A DNA stretch of 64,000 nt from JAFDXJ01 sp039811225 (GTDB lineage: Bacteria; Bacteroidota; Bacteroidia; Chitinophagales; Chitinophagaceae). Location of the stretch: the NCBI GenBank assembly GCA_039811225.1, contig JBDHYG010000002.1:170773-234772 (forward strand), read 5' to 3'. Made by a program: the position numbers and the translations under genes. This document shows positions 1 to 9,076 of the stretch, one piece after another; position 1 is the stretch's first letter; every line of letters begins with the position of its first letter. Under the pieces are notes generated by a model. That model was not told where the DNA came from. It worked only from the letters and a program-made list of their open reading frames with translations, and did no database searches.

Positions 1-2
1 CC

Positions 3-293
3 TTTTTTTATTTGATCCATCGATTTGATGCACATCATGAATTGGGTTTTAAATACGATTGGTATGACCCGAATACCGGCCTTTCAGCGAAAGAGATAAA
101 TACCCAAACAGGCGCTTCACCTGCTGATATTACGTATTCCACTTTTGGATTGGGGTATATTTACCATGTTAATGAGAAACTGAAAATTCTTGCCTGGTAT
201 GATATAGTAAAAAATGAAATCACTTCCTTCCCTGGTTATGAGGCTGATCTCAAAGACAATATATTTACCCTGCGTATGCAAATAAAATTTTAA
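3..293 (+). CDS. Outer-membrane porin-like protein, C-terminal fragment
   Basis: The reading frame is open to the left edge (codons run from base 3 with no stop), so only the last 97 residues are present and the TTG at base 12 is an internal leucine rather than a start. The fragment shows alternating aromatic and polar residues, for example FGLGYIYHV and ILAWYDIV, and ends in the motif FTLRMQIKF. A terminal Phe after a beta strand is the usual outer-membrane barrel signal. The overall look, with the DNIFTLRMQ ending, resembles phosphate-selective porin O/P family proteins of Bacteroidota, but the family call rests on the last strands only. It converges on the yidD end of the rpmH operon. Confidence 0.6.
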   Translation, partial: FFYLIHRFDAHHELGFKYDWYDPNTGLSAKEINTQTGASPADITYSTFGLGYIYHVNEKLKILAWYDIVKNEITSFPGYEADLKDNIFTLRMQIKF

Positions 294-346
294 GCGATCC
301 GGGGAAATCTATTTAACAAAATTCGATTAAGAACAATAGGAACAAT

Positions 347-577
347 TTAGGGCACAGGGTCATATCCGCTACCACCACCGGGATGACATTTGCTGATACG
401 CTTCACTGCCAGCCAACTGCCTTTAAATAAGCCATATTTTTTTAATGCTTCAATGGCATATTGGGAACAGGTGGGTGTAAACCGGCATTGGGGGCCCAAT
501 ACTGGAGATATAATTAATTGATAAATCCGAATCAACAAAATAAACGGGAAACTTATTATTTTCAATATTGTTTTCAT
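347..577 (-). CDS. yidD: Membrane protein insertion efficiency factor YidD
   Basis: A 76-residue protein with the YidD layout: an amphipathic N-terminal helix (residues 1-25), then the conserved stretch PQCRFTPTCSQYAIEA and a C-terminal CHPGGGSGYDPVP. The three cysteines and the HPGG motif are the family hallmarks. YidD sits at the inner face of the cytoplasmic membrane and assists YidC-mediated insertion of membrane proteins. It is the last gene of the rpmH-rnpA-yidD order that is conserved across bacteria, 25 bases behind rnpA. Full length for the family. Confidence 0.95.
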   Translation of the reverse strand: MKTILKIISFPFILLIRIYQLIISPVLGPQCRFTPTCSQYAIEALKKYGLFKGSWLAVKRISKCHPGGGSGYDPVP

Positions 578-602
578 ATCAATACGCCCTTAATGTCGAA
601 CA

Positions 603-1010
603 CTATTTTTTTGCTGTGGATTTATCTTTTATCTTTTCCATCAAAGTTGCCAAAGCAAGTTGCATGGCGTTATGTATTTCATTGTATTTAGGAATTGTCT
701 TACCCGTGAAAATAAAAAATAGAGCTATTTGTTGATCGCATATCGCGAGCGCCTGTATCAGCTCTTTTTTTTCCAAACGAAAAGTTTCACGCATCAATCG
801 TTTAATTCGGTTACGATGTACGGCTTTTGGAAAATGGCGCATACCTACGGTGAACCCGGCCTTCAATACCACATCCCCTGGAAAGGTGACCGGTGCATAT
901 ATTATCTTCAGTTGGAATACGGAAAAGGACATGCCATGCGAAAAAACAAAATCGATTTGTTTCCTGCTTTTTAATCTTTCTTTCCGTTGAAATGTAAATG
1001 CCCGGGCCAT
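603..1010 (-). CDS. rnpA: Ribonuclease P protein component
   Basis: A 135-residue basic protein that binds the RNase P RNA and helps it remove 5' leaders from pre-tRNAs. Recognised by the N-terminal FTFQRKERLKSRKQIDFVF and the family signature around residues 57-73, with AVHRNRIKRLMRE, the RNR motif that contacts the catalytic RNA. The length is slightly above the common 110-125 residues because of a Lys-rich tail. It lies downstream of rpmH in the same direction, with a possible hairpin in the 77-base gap. The start chosen is the ATG before ARAFTFQRKE, which agrees with the family N terminus. Confidence 0.95.
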   Translation of the reverse strand: MARAFTFQRKERLKSRKQIDFVFSHGMSFSVFQLKIIYAPVTFPGDVVLKAGFTVGMRHFPKAVHRNRIKRLMRETFRLEKKELIQALAICDQQIALFFIFTGKTIPKYNEIHNAMQLALATLMEKIKDKSTAKK

Positions 1011-1023
1011 GCTGCAAAACTAA

Positions 1024-1047
1024 ATAAGCCCCGGTAAGGAGGCTTAT
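1024..1047 (-). other. Possible hairpin between rpmH and rnpA
   Basis: A 7-bp inverted repeat, ATAAGCC (1024-1030) and GGCTTAT (1041-1047), with a 10-base loop in the rpmH-rnpA gap on the coding strand. No strong run of T follows it, so it is more likely an RNA processing or partial attenuation element than a full terminator. The stem is short and may be chance. Confidence 0.35.
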
Positions 1048-1087
1048 ACTTTTATTGAAAAAACAGGTCGCTTTATTACGAGCTGTT

Positions 1088-1243
1088 TTATTTAAGTTTC
1101 AATTCATCTGAAACGGTAAGCTTATGCCTGCCTTTGGCACGGCGACTGGCCAATACCTTCCTGCCATTCGCAGTCTTCATCCGCTTACGAAAACCATGAA
1201 CCGATTTCCGGCGGCGATTATGTGGTTGAAATGTGCGTTTCAT
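1088..1243 (-). CDS. rpmH: 50S ribosomal protein L34
   Basis: Translating the minus strand from the ATG at 1243 gives a 51-residue, strongly basic protein that starts MKRTFQPHNRRRK and contains SVHGFRKRMKTANGRKVLASRR, the L34 signature. It ends in a short extension (VSDELKLK), as in other Bacteroidota. L34 is a component of the large ribosomal subunit. It is the first gene of the rpmH-rnpA-yidD group. In many bacteria this group lies near dnaA and oriC, but neither is visible here. The reading is unambiguous. Confidence 0.96.
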   Translation of the reverse strand: MKRTFQPHNRRRKSVHGFRKRMKTANGRKVLASRRAKGRHKLTVSDELKLK

Positions 1244-1369
1244 ACAATCTGTTTTAGAAACAATTTAAAAATAGATTTTCAAAAATACCAGTTACCATTA
1301 CTGCTATTTGGTGAAAGGACGGCAAAAGTAAGGCTTTTTTTTATTCTCCTGAAAAAAATTCCTACCTGT

Positions 1370-2188
1370 TTATATATCTGCATGCATACTTTTAACCGGT
1401 TGCCGGAAAAATATAGTAGCATGATCATCAAAATCAGTAGTGGCATCGGTTGTAAAAAATGACCGGCTCCCATGTTTGCTGAGTTTTTCATCTATTTCGG
1501 GATGACGTTGTAAATAGTCAGCTAAACTTTTGGCCACAATTTCACCCTGTGATACGATTTTAATATGTACCGGCGTGTATTCCGTTATTTTTTTGATCAG
1601 GACCGGATAATGCGTACAGGCTAATAAAATTGTATCAATTCCCTTTTCCTTTGCCAATAATTCATGCAGGCATTTTTTGACAAAATAATCTGCCCCATGA
1701 CTGTCAAATTCTTTGTTCTCTACAAGCGGAACCCATAAGGGGCAGGCCTGTTGATATATTGCCAATTGCGGAAAAAGTTTATTTATTTCCAGTACATAAG
1801 AATTGGATTGCACGGTTCCTTTTGTAGCCAGGATGCCAATTTTCCCGGAACTGGTAAACTGATCCATAACTTCTGCGGTGGGACGGATAACACCCAGGAC
1901 CCGTCGATCGGGAAAAGTGACGGGTAAATTCTGCTGCTGAATAGTCCGCAGTGCCTTTGCTGATGCCGTATTACATGCCAGGATAATGAGGGGGCAACCT
2001 TTTGCAAAAAGCCATTGAACAGCTTCCCAGGTATATTGATATACGGTTTCAAAGGAACGGTTGCCATAAGGTGCTCGTGCATTATCACCTAAATAGACAT
2101 AATCATAGTCTGGTAATTGTTCTACTATTTCCCGCATTACGGTGAGGCCGCCATAACCGGAATCAAATATGCCGATCGGGTGAATCAT
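1370..2188 (-). CDS. murI: Glutamate racemase
   Basis: Converts L-glutamate to D-glutamate for peptidoglycan precursors in the cytoplasm. The N terminus carries GIFDSGYGGLTVMREI, and both catalytic cysteines are visible in LACNTASA and LACTHYPVL. The length is 272 residues from the ATG at 2188; a GTG two codons further upstream is a less likely start. A hairpin with a T-tract just upstream (2203-2230) separates it from the skp genes. It may therefore need its own promoter or rely on read-through, although its position behind uppS-bamA-skp fits an envelope cluster. Confidence 0.95.
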   Translation of the reverse strand: MIHPIGIFDSGYGGLTVMREIVEQLPDYDYVYLGDNARAPYGNRSFETVYQYTWEAVQWLFAKGCPLIILACNTASAKALRTIQQQNLPVTFPDRRVLGVIRPTAEVMDQFTSSGKIGILATKGTVQSNSYVLEINKLFPQLAIYQQACPLWVPLVENKEFDSHGADYFVKKCLHELLAKEKGIDTILLACTHYPVLIKKITEYTPVHIKIVSQGEIVAKSLADYLQRHPEIDEKLSKHGSRSFFTTDATTDFDDHATIFFRQPVKSMHADI

Positions 2189-2202
2189 GTCCACAAAATT
2201 AA

Positions 2203-2230
2203 AAAACCACGCTACTAAAAACGTGGTTTT
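2203..2230 (-). terminator. Rho-independent terminator behind the skp pair
   Basis: Perfect 9-bp inverted repeat AAAACCACG (2203-2211) and CGTGGTTTT (2222-2230), followed on the minus strand by a T-rich tract (TTTTTTAATTTT, partly within the stem). It lies 30 bases behind the stop of the second skp gene and immediately before the murI start, and so would end the bamA-skp-skp transcript. Confidence 0.75.
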
Positions 2231-2260
2231 GTTTGATTTTAATACGGTATGTTTTTCCGC

Positions 2261-2854
2261 TTATGGTTTTTGAGTATTAACCGGCGGTTTAGCTGTTCCA
2301 TCCGGGTCATCTCCTAAAACCAATAATTGTTGTGGCAATTCTGTCAACTTCAATTCTTTTGCCACCGAAATAAATAAGTTATCAATAGGGAAGCCGGCTT
2401 CATATGTCTGCGGCTTAAGAATCAAGAAATATTTTTTCTTTTCCAGCACTTTCTTATAGGCATTTACTACCTGCTCATACATAGATTGTGATAAGACAGC
2501 CCTTTTATTATCTGATTTATTCTGAGCAATTTGTTGCCAGTAAATCAAATTCATGGCCACTTGTTGCAACTGGTTCTTCGTATAATCTAACACGGCTTTT
2601 GACTTGTTGGCAGCAGAATCTGCTTTATAGGTACTGTCCAGCCTTTTATATTCACTTTGATAAATTGCATATTCTTCGGCCAGTGAATCCCGTTCATAAA
2701 TCTGAACGAGGCTGTCCACGGTACGATAGCCGGGCATGGCCTGTACCATGATGTCAATATCAAACACGGCCACTTTCATTGTTTGCTGTGCCTGTGCCTG
2801 GAAGCCTAAAAACAATAAGCCAAACAGTGATACGGATACGATTAGTTTTTTCAT
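2261..2854 (-). CDS. OmpH/Skp-family periplasmic chaperone (second copy)
   Basis: A 197-residue secreted protein with a signal peptide (residues 1-22, ending AQAQQ), followed by a short core starting MKVAVFDIDIMVQAMPGYR, then a long helical and probably coiled-coil stretch (about residues 50-125) rich in Glu, Lys, Gln and Ser. This is the OmpH/Skp architecture of periplasmic chaperones that hold unfolded outer-membrane proteins for BamA. It lies 27 bases after another Skp-like gene, and both follow bamA. The C terminus has a Pro-rich tail (PDGTAKPPVNTQKP). It diverges strongly from its neighbour, so the two copies are probably not redundant. Confidence 0.85.
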   Translation of the reverse strand: MKKLIVSVSLFGLLFLGFQAQAQQTMKVAVFDIDIMVQAMPGYRTVDSLVQIYERDSLAEEYAIYQSEYKRLDSTYKADSAANKSKAVLDYTKNQLQQVAMNLIYWQQIAQNKSDNKRAVLSQSMYEQVVNAYKKVLEKKKYFLILKPQTYEAGFPIDNLFISVAKELKLTELPQQLLVLGDDPDGTAKPPVNTQKP

Positions 2855-2881
2855 TTGTCGTTTTTATTAATAATTGTTTGT

Positions 2882-3403
2882 TTAATTTTTTATTCCTAAA
2901 ATTTTCAATACATCATCACTGCGATCCAATTTAGGGTCGGCAAATATAACGGTAATTCCTTCACTTTTATCTAATACAAAATCATATCCACGGGCTACTG
3001 CGATTTTCTGTACGGCATTATACAGTTTATCCTGCAATGGTTTAACCAGTTTTTCTCTTTCTTTAAATAAATCTCCCTGGTAACCAAATCTTTTTTTCTG
3101 CAGGTCCCGAACCATTTTTTCTTTATTGAACAACTCATCTTCCCGTTTCTTTTTCAGGTCATCGGTAAGCATATATTGTTCGGCATCATAGTCTTTGTAC
3201 ATTTTATCCAGTTCGGCCTGCATATTATCAATTTCTTTTTGCCATTGATCACTTACCAATTGCAGTTTTTTATCGGCTTCCTGGTATTCCGGCATTTTAT
3301 TCAAAATATACTTTGTATCAATCACCGCGTAACGTTGTGCCTGTAATTGTGCCGAGCAAAATAAAAATGCAGCAAAAACGAGAACAGAAATTTTCTTAAA
3401 CAT
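2882..3403 (-). CDS. OmpH/Skp-family periplasmic chaperone (first copy)
   Basis: A 173-residue secreted protein. The signal peptide covers residues 1-22, followed by QRYAVIDTKYILNKMPEYQ, the typical OmpH core strand. A long charged helix of about residues 45-120 (KKLQLVSDQWQKEIDNMQAE and beyond) forms the tentacle of the Skp jellyfish fold. Known role: binding nascent outer-membrane proteins in the periplasm and delivering them to BamA, whose gene lies just upstream. A near-perfect Bacteroidota promoter lies within the 3' end of bamA, so the pair can be expressed separately from bamA. Usual length for the family. Confidence 0.92.
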   Translation of the reverse strand: MFKKISVLVFAAFLFCSAQLQAQRYAVIDTKYILNKMPEYQEADKKLQLVSDQWQKEIDNMQAELDKMYKDYDAEQYMLTDDLKKKREDELFNKEKMVRDLQKKRFGYQGDLFKEREKLVKPLQDKLYNAVQKIAVARGYDFVLDKSEGITVIFADPKLDRSDDVLKILGIKN

Positions 3404-3428
3404 GCGTCTGTATTTTTAAAATGAAAAG

Positions 3429-3456
3429 CAAAAGTACATGAATTAATCAGGTTCAA
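3429..3456 (-). promoter_or_regulatory. Bacteroidota-type promoter for the skp pair
   Basis: Read on the minus strand: TTG at 3456-3454, a 17-base spacer, then TACTTTTG at 3436-3429, matching the TTG / TAnnTTTG consensus of the Bacteroidota primary sigma factor. The -33 element lies inside the last codons of bamA. The predicted transcript start is about 20 bases before the skp ATG at 3403. Confidence 0.65.
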
Positions 3457-6187
3457 ACCCTAACATAAACGTAAATCGGGATACATCCTTGAGCGTGGAA
3501 TTCGGCCCAAAACGATCCAGTCCAATTCCATAATCAAAGCCCAATAAGCCAAACATGGGCAGGAAGAATCGCAGGCCAACCCCCACTGAACGACGCAACT
3601 GGAATGGATTATAATCTTTGAAAGAATACCAACCATTCGCCGCTTCAAAGAATGTAAGTCCATAAATGGTACTGGTGGCGCTGGTACTAAACGGATAGCG
3701 CAGTTCGAGTGTATATTTATTAAATAAGGTAAAATATTGCGAAGCACCTTGTTGATCGGGATTGATGCGGGGATCTGAGTTTTCATATACCGGGTAACCA
3801 CGCTGTGATATGATATCGTAACCCAGGAGTGCATAACTATTACTCAACCCGGCATCACCCAACTGGAACCTTTCGAAAGGCGATACAGGTACATGCCGGT
3901 TGTAACGGTCGATATATCCAAATTTGGCAGCGAATTTCAGGACAAATTGTTTGTCTTTATCCGGTCCGGTGGCCCGGCCAATGGGTACATACCATTCACC
4001 GGTAAAACGCCACTTATAATATTCCACCCATTTATACGGTTCTGTAGAAGTTTCAATGGATTTATCTATCAGGGAATAAGGCGGTGTCAAGGCCAGGCTC
4101 AGCGAAAAGTTTGACCCGGAGCGTGGATATAGTTGCTGATCCAGTGAATACCGGTTGAGTGTAAGTTTAAAGTTCAGATTATTTGAGAACCCATTATTAA
4201 ACCCGGGTAAGCTCGTCGGACTGATCAAATAATTTTTTAACTGGTACCGTGCATAGCTCAGGGAATAGCCAATAGAGAAATAATCATCCGGCCATTTCAA
4301 TTGTTTCTGCAGGCCAACAGAAAAACCAGTTGTTTTAAAGAAAGAGGTATCGGCTGCCGTCTTATCATATTCACCTGTAAATGGATTATAGGCATTGGCA
4401 AATTTTGTATTGAATAAGCCTATCGTAAATGCATTCCGCTTTTTGCCACCCAGCCAGGGCTCGGTAAAGGAAATATTATAAGATCGGTAGGCCCGGCCAT
4501 TACTTTGAACCCGAATGCTCAACTTCTGGCCATCACCAACGGGTAAAGGATCCCAGGCTTTTTTATTGAAGATATTCTTGATAGAAAAATTATTGAAGGA
4601 AATACCCACTGTGCCGGTGAGCCCAATACCTCCTCCAAAGCCGGCGCTTAATTCTAACTGGTCACTTGATTTTTCTACTACACTCCAGGTAACATCCACG
4701 GTACCGTCATCCACATTAGGGACAATATTGGGTACAATTTTTTCCTGGTCAAAAAATCCCAGGTTTGCAATTTCCCGTTGAGAACGTACCACATCCGTAC
4801 GGCTGAACTTTTCACCCGGGAGGGTGCGTAATTCCCGGCGAATCACATGTTCCTTGGTACGGTCATTTCCCGTTATCAGTATATTCTTAAAGGTAGCTTG
4901 TGGCCCTTCTTTTATGCGTATTTCAAAATCAATGGTATCATTGTACACGGCAGTCTCCACTGCATCAATGGTGAAAAAGAGATAACCATCATCCATGTAC
5001 AGGCCACTGATATCGCCACCTTCCGGTGCCAGGGTTTTACCCAGGCGTTTGTTTAACAGGTCGAGATTATAGGTATCCCCTTTATGAATATTTAAAATAG
5101 AAGCCAGTAATGAATCAGGATATTTGGTGGCACCCCGCCAGGTTATATTGCCAAAATAATACTTGTGGCCTTCATCCATTTTGATGTCAATATTCATATT
5201 GCCTTTGGAATTATAATATTGTGTATCCTTAGCTATGATGGCATCCCGGTAGCCGAGTGAATTATAATATTCTACTATTTTATTTTTATCCTCGGCATAT
5301 TTGGTTTCATTGAATTTAGCCGTCGTAAAAAACTTAAGCCGTATATAAGGATCCAGGACCCTTTTGGTTTTGGAATAGGTCAAAAAGCCTTTATCCTTCA
5401 GGTATTGGCTGAATGTGTAGCGTTTGGGATCAGCCAGGCCGCCGGCATCTGTTGTAGGAAACAACGTCAGGCGTGTCATTTCCCGTGTACCTTTCATTTG
5501 TTGTTTCAGACGCTGTTCATTGATCGTATTGTCAATAAAATTAATCTGGTTGATTTTGACCTTGTTGCCTTTTTGTATAGCAAAATTTAAAATGGCTGCA
5601 TTGGCAGTGGCTGTATCTTTCGTTTCCGAAATAGTTGTTTTTACGGCACGAAAACCTTTTTCAAAATAATAACGCTGAATCCCATCCAGGGCAGCCCGTT
5701 TCATGCTTTCCGTAATGACACGGCCAACGATCAGACCTGATTTTGACCGTAAATCATCTGCATCACTTTTACTCACGCCATTGAAGAAAAATTTGGATAA
5801 CCGGGGCCTTTCCGTTACAGCAATTTCAAGATAAATTTTATCCCCTTCCAGGCGGGTAATATAAATGGCTATATCACTAAAATAATTTTGAGACCATAAT
5901 TTCTTAATGGCTTTGGAAAATGCATCGGTTCCCGGTATAGTAATTTCTTCCCCCACGCTAATGCCGGCTACGGAAATAAGTAAAGCCTGGTCAAAATATT
6001 GGCTGCCTGTAACAGTAATACCGGCAACTGTATATTTATGTGGATTGGGTTGATTGAATATATTCAATAATTCAGGGTTCAACGAGGTTACCGGTCTGCT
6101 GGTATCCGTCACTTGTGAAATAGCAGGGCTTGCAATCAATGCACCAAGAAAAGAGAAAAAAATAAAAGCCCTGTGAAATAATGGCAT
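3443..6187 (-). CDS. bamA: Outer membrane protein assembly factor BamA
   Basis: A 914-residue Omp85-family protein, the central outer-membrane insertase. A signal peptide (about residues 1-25, ending AISQ) is followed by serial POTRA domains over roughly residues 50-470; the first opens with YTVAGITVTGSQYFDQ and later ones contain KINQINFIDN and FKNILITGND. The C-terminal barrel (about 510-914) begins LELSAGFGGGIGLTGTVG and ends FTFMLGFEPD. Length and order fit five POTRAs plus a 16-stranded barrel. It lies between uppS and two skp genes, the usual envelope-biogenesis context. The start is the ATG at 6187; the TTG one codon upstream is less likely. Confidence 0.96.
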   Translation of the reverse strand: MPLFHRAFIFFSFLGALIASPAISQVTDTSRPVTSLNPELLNIFNQPNPHKYTVAGITVTGSQYFDQALLISVAGISVGEEITIPGTDAFSKAIKKLWSQNYFSDIAIYITRLEGDKIYLEIAVTERPRLSKFFFNGVSKSDADDLRSKSGLIVGRVITESMKRAALDGIQRYYFEKGFRAVKTTISETKDTATANAAILNFAIQKGNKVKINQINFIDNTINEQRLKQQMKGTREMTRLTLFPTTDAGGLADPKRYTFSQYLKDKGFLTYSKTKRVLDPYIRLKFFTTAKFNETKYAEDKNKIVEYYNSLGYRDAIIAKDTQYYNSKGNMNIDIKMDEGHKYYFGNITWRGATKYPDSLLASILNIHKGDTYNLDLLNKRLGKTLAPEGGDISGLYMDDGYLFFTIDAVETAVYNDTIDFEIRIKEGPQATFKNILITGNDRTKEHVIRRELRTLPGEKFSRTDVVRSQREIANLGFFDQEKIVPNIVPNVDDGTVDVTWSVVEKSSDQLELSAGFGGGIGLTGTVGISFNNFSIKNIFNKKAWDPLPVGDGQKLSIRVQSNGRAYRSYNISFTEPWLGGKKRNAFTIGLFNTKFANAYNPFTGEYDKTAADTSFFKTTGFSVGLQKQLKWPDDYFSIGYSLSYARYQLKNYLISPTSLPGFNNGFSNNLNFKLTLNRYSLDQQLYPRSGSNFSLSLALTPPYSLIDKSIETSTEPYKWVEYYKWRFTGEWYVPIGRATGPDKDKQFVLKFAAKFGYIDRYNRHVPVSPFERFQLGDAGLSNSYALLGYDIISQRGYPVYENSDPRINPDQQGASQYFTLFNKYTLELRYPFSTSATSTIYGLTFFEAANGWYSFKDYNPFQLRRSVGVGLRFFLPMFGLLGFDYGIGLDRFGPNSTLKDVSRFTFMLGFEPD

Positions 6188-6340
6188 CAATTTGTTATTT
6201 GAGTTAGAAAGGAATTTTCTACATACACTTTCCTGCAGTTATACTACTTGTCTTTTTTCGTTGACAGGGCGGCAAATTAAAGTGAATATTCAGAATTGTT
6301 TCAAAACTGTTTGTTAAATCAAACATATTGCTCTTTTGAG

Positions 6341-7102
6341 TTAAAGGGAAGCCTGTTTAGCATTTATTTGTTTACTGGTTTTACCAAACCGTCGTTCCCG
6401 TTGCTGGTAGTCCTCGATAGCCAGGATAAGATCTTCTTTCCGGAAATCAGGCCAAAGGGTGGGAGTAAAATATAATTCCGAATAAGCCAGCTGGTAAAGC
6501 ATAAAATTGCTTATTCGAAATTCACCGCTTGTACGTATCATCAATTCCGGATCGGGAAAATGCCGGGTAGCCAGGTAATCTTTTATGGTATCATCTTTTA
6601 ATTGATCAGGTAAAATATTGCCCGCCTGGACGGCTTGTACTATCTGGCGTACGGCTTCTCCTATTTCCCATCGGCTGCTATAACTCAGTGCCATGATAAG
6701 GTTCAACCCGGTATTGGCAGCAGTTTCAGACAGGGCTTCCTGTAATTCTGCATAAGCATTGGCCGGCAAAAGTTCCGTGGCGCCAATGACATGCAACCGG
6801 ATATTATTTTTATTGAGTACCGGGACTTCTTTTCGAATCGTATCGATGAGTAGCTCCATGAGACCGGAAACTTCTTTTTCCGGGCGGTCCCAGTTTTCCG
6901 TACTGAACGCATACAAAGTCAGGTATTTTATCCCTAATTCGGCAGCTCCTTCTACCACATTACGAACACTTTCTACTCCATTATAATGACCATATAACCG
7001 GTCATGTCCTTTCTCCGTTGCCCAACGTCCATTCCCATCCATAATGATGGCAATATGTGTGGGCAAACGTGTAGGGTCTATTCTGCTATCTCTTGGCTGC
7101 AT
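6341..7102 (-). CDS. uppS: Isoprenyl transferase (undecaprenyl diphosphate synthase)
   Basis: A 253-residue cis-prenyltransferase that makes the C55 carrier lipid precursor from farnesyl diphosphate and isopentenyl diphosphate. The catalytic motif is visible as IAIIMDGNGRWA (Asp22 binds the Mg-diphosphate), followed by GHYNGVESVRN and, near the C terminus, LMIRTSGEFRISNFMLYQ and YFTPTLWPDF, all diagnostic. Cytoplasmic, membrane-associated. It is located directly upstream of bamA, and the 153-base gap between them leaves room for a bamA promoter, although I see no convincing one. Confidence 0.96.
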   Translation of the reverse strand: MQPRDSRIDPTRLPTHIAIIMDGNGRWATEKGHDRLYGHYNGVESVRNVVEGAAELGIKYLTLYAFSTENWDRPEKEVSGLMELLIDTIRKEVPVLNKNNIRLHVIGATELLPANAYAELQEALSETAANTGLNLIMALSYSSRWEIGEAVRQIVQAVQAGNILPDQLKDDTIKDYLATRHFPDPELMIRTSGEFRISNFMLYQLAYSELYFTPTLWPDFRKEDLILAIEDYQQRERRFGKTSKQINAKQASL

Positions 7103-7184
7103 AAAGCATGCTGTTCAAAAAAAAGTAAAGGTAGCAAAATCGAAAGTTAAGGGCCTACAAAAAAATAGGAAGCAAAGAAAATTC

Positions 7185-8045
7185 CTATTTCGTATTGGCT
7201 GTCGGACACTTATATGAAGTCAGGTTAAAGGAAACACCCACCTGGAAAAGAGCATACGCATCTTTTTGCAGGCTATTGCCCCGTTGCCTTCCTTTAATCC
7301 CAATGGGGGTGGTTGATGTTACATAACTCCTGTCTTGTAAAAGATAGGCCGGTGAAGGTTGCCCATTTGGCAAGGGGGGAAAATTTTCAGAACCGGCATA
7401 GGTAGTACTTACATCATCCAGGTAGTCCGTATTGGTAAAACGATAGCCGAGTTCAGCATAAATATTGATGCTTTCTCGTACAGCAACTTTAAATCCTACC
7501 GTTAGAGGAACACATAATGCAGTAGAGCCATAAGGTTTCCTGTCGGGAAAGGCAGCGCTACCCTGGCCTTCAGTGCCTAAAGGCCGTAGAAAATATTTTT
7601 GACCATCCAAGAATGCATAGGGGTCATACGAAAAAACACCTACGCCAAGTGATACGTACGGAGTGTAATTATATCCTTCTATCCCGGGCATAAATTTGAA
7701 AAAATTAAAATAACCACTCAAAGAAAATTCCCATACATTGCTGTTAAAACTTAAGTTACGGATTCGCTGTGCCTCATTTTTACTATATTGATCGGAATAA
7801 CCCAATAAGGCATAATTGACACTTCCCTTTAAGCCAATGTAATTATTAAAGTTTTTAATAAAGAAAATACCTGCTGAAATTTTTGGCCTGTTTAAGCCGG
7901 CACTCGGGTTCAAATCACCAAAATAATGGCCCACTCCAACACCTAGACCCACCTCACCCAAACGCTTATAACTATCGTATAATTGGGCATTGGCCGCATA
8001 CGAAAAAATAAGGATACTTATAACCAGGTATAACTTTTTGAACAT
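7185..8045 (-). CDS. DUF6089-type outer-membrane beta-barrel protein
   Basis: A 286-residue protein with a signal peptide (residues 1-20, ending AANA), then alternating strands typical of a small barrel: GEVGLGVGVGHYFGDLN, YVSLGVGVFSYDPYAF and YAELGYRFTNTDYLDD. The C terminus is YALFQVGVSFNLTSYKC, close to an outer-membrane insertion signal. The domain name comes from memory of Bacteroidota proteins next to nadK and uppS; the biochemical role is unknown. It lies between those two genes in the same direction, so it is probably part of the envelope transcript. Confidence 0.7.
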   Translation of the reverse strand: MFKKLYLVISILIFSYAANAQLYDSYKRLGEVGLGVGVGHYFGDLNPSAGLNRPKISAGIFFIKNFNNYIGLKGSVNYALLGYSDQYSKNEAQRIRNLSFNSNVWEFSLSGYFNFFKFMPGIEGYNYTPYVSLGVGVFSYDPYAFLDGQKYFLRPLGTEGQGSAAFPDRKPYGSTALCVPLTVGFKVAVRESINIYAELGYRFTNTDYLDDVSTTYAGSENFPPLPNGQPSPAYLLQDRSYVTSTTPIGIKGRQRGNSLQKDAYALFQVGVSFNLTSYKCPTANTK

Positions 8046-8154
8046 AAATCAGGTTTAACAGATGTTTGTAATAACGAAAATAATATGCATTTGTTATACA
8101 ATCTGGCGATATAATGCCGGAAACCAACCAAATTTCAGGAAAAAAGTTCTTGTT

Positions 8155-9024
8155 TTAGTTTCTTTTATCCAGGCCCCAGGAAAGTTTGGTACGCAACGTT
8201 CCCAGGAAACTGTTTTCACTCAATCGCACCAGGCTGACAGTAAAAGCTTCTTTTTTTACAGCCAGTTGAATATGTTTATCCACGATTTCCCTTCTTGCAT
8301 CCAGGGAGCAAATAAACTGATCAATCCGGCCTTCTATCTCAAAGGAGATTACATGATCATCCGGAACAATGATGGGGCGTATATTTAAATTATGCGGGGC
8401 AATGGGGGTTATCACAAAACTGGAGGATTCCGGGAAAATGATTGGGCCATTACAACTCATATTGTAGCCGGTGGAGCCAGTGGGGGTAGAAACAATGACC
8501 CCATCACTCCAAAATGTGTTTAAAAATTCACCATTTAAATACGTATGTATTTTAATCATGGGCGATAGATCCCTTTTATGTAAAGCAAATTCATTCAGGG
8601 CAAAGGGTAAATCACCAAACAGCGGGGCATCGGCTTCTACATGTAATAATGTCCTTTTATCAACCAGGTAAGTTCCATTGACCAAGGCATCTACTGCAAT
8701 GGCTAAATCATTTTTACCTATGCCTGCCAAAAATCCCAGGCGGCCAAAATTGATCCCCAGGATAGGTATATTCTTATCCCTTACTAGGGTTACGGCATCC
8801 AGCATGGTACCATCTCCGCCCAGGCTGATAAGAAAATCAACGGTTGTATCCAGCGCCTGGATATTTTCAATGGGAAGTGATTTCAATTCATCGAGGTATC
8901 CAAGACCGGGGAATTGGTTCAGTAAAACTATTTCTATTTTTTGCTTGTATAATTCTTCTATCAAGCCATGCAACTGCATAGCCATATCTTCATCTGTACC
9001 CCGGCTGTAAATAGCTACTTTCAT
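8155..9024 (-). CDS. nadK: NAD kinase
   Basis: A 289-residue cytoplasmic enzyme that phosphorylates NAD to NADP. It shows the GGDGT motif (residues 69-73) with the catalytic Asp, the INFGRLGFLA stretch that follows it, and the Gly-rich loop TPTGSTGYNMSCNGPI, all diagnostic of the family. The start before KVAIYSRGT agrees with the family. It is placed between an Omp85-like gene and the DUF6089 gene. With nadD (63081) and nadE (29094), the window holds three enzymes of the NAD(P) pathway in separate places. Confidence 0.96.
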   Translation of the reverse strand: MKVAIYSRGTDEDMAMQLHGLIEELYKQKIEIVLLNQFPGLGYLDELKSLPIENIQALDTTVDFLISLGGDGTMLDAVTLVRDKNIPILGINFGRLGFLAGIGKNDLAIAVDALVNGTYLVDKRTLLHVEADAPLFGDLPFALNEFALHKRDLSPMIKIHTYLNGEFLNTFWSDGVIVSTPTGSTGYNMSCNGPIIFPESSSFVITPIAPHNLNIRPIIVPDDHVISFEIEGRIDQFICSLDARREIVDKHIQLAVKKEAFTVSLVRLSENSFLGTLRTKLSWGLDKRN

Positions 9025-9076
9025 ATTTCAAAGGTAATGTACCCGGTAAAATCCCGGTTAAATAAACCAGTTTAAA

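Noticed and set aside
9029..9036. TACCTTTG just before the nadK ATG, possible leaderless promoter
   Set aside because: No TTG at the right distance, and such octamers are expected by chance in AT-rich spacers.
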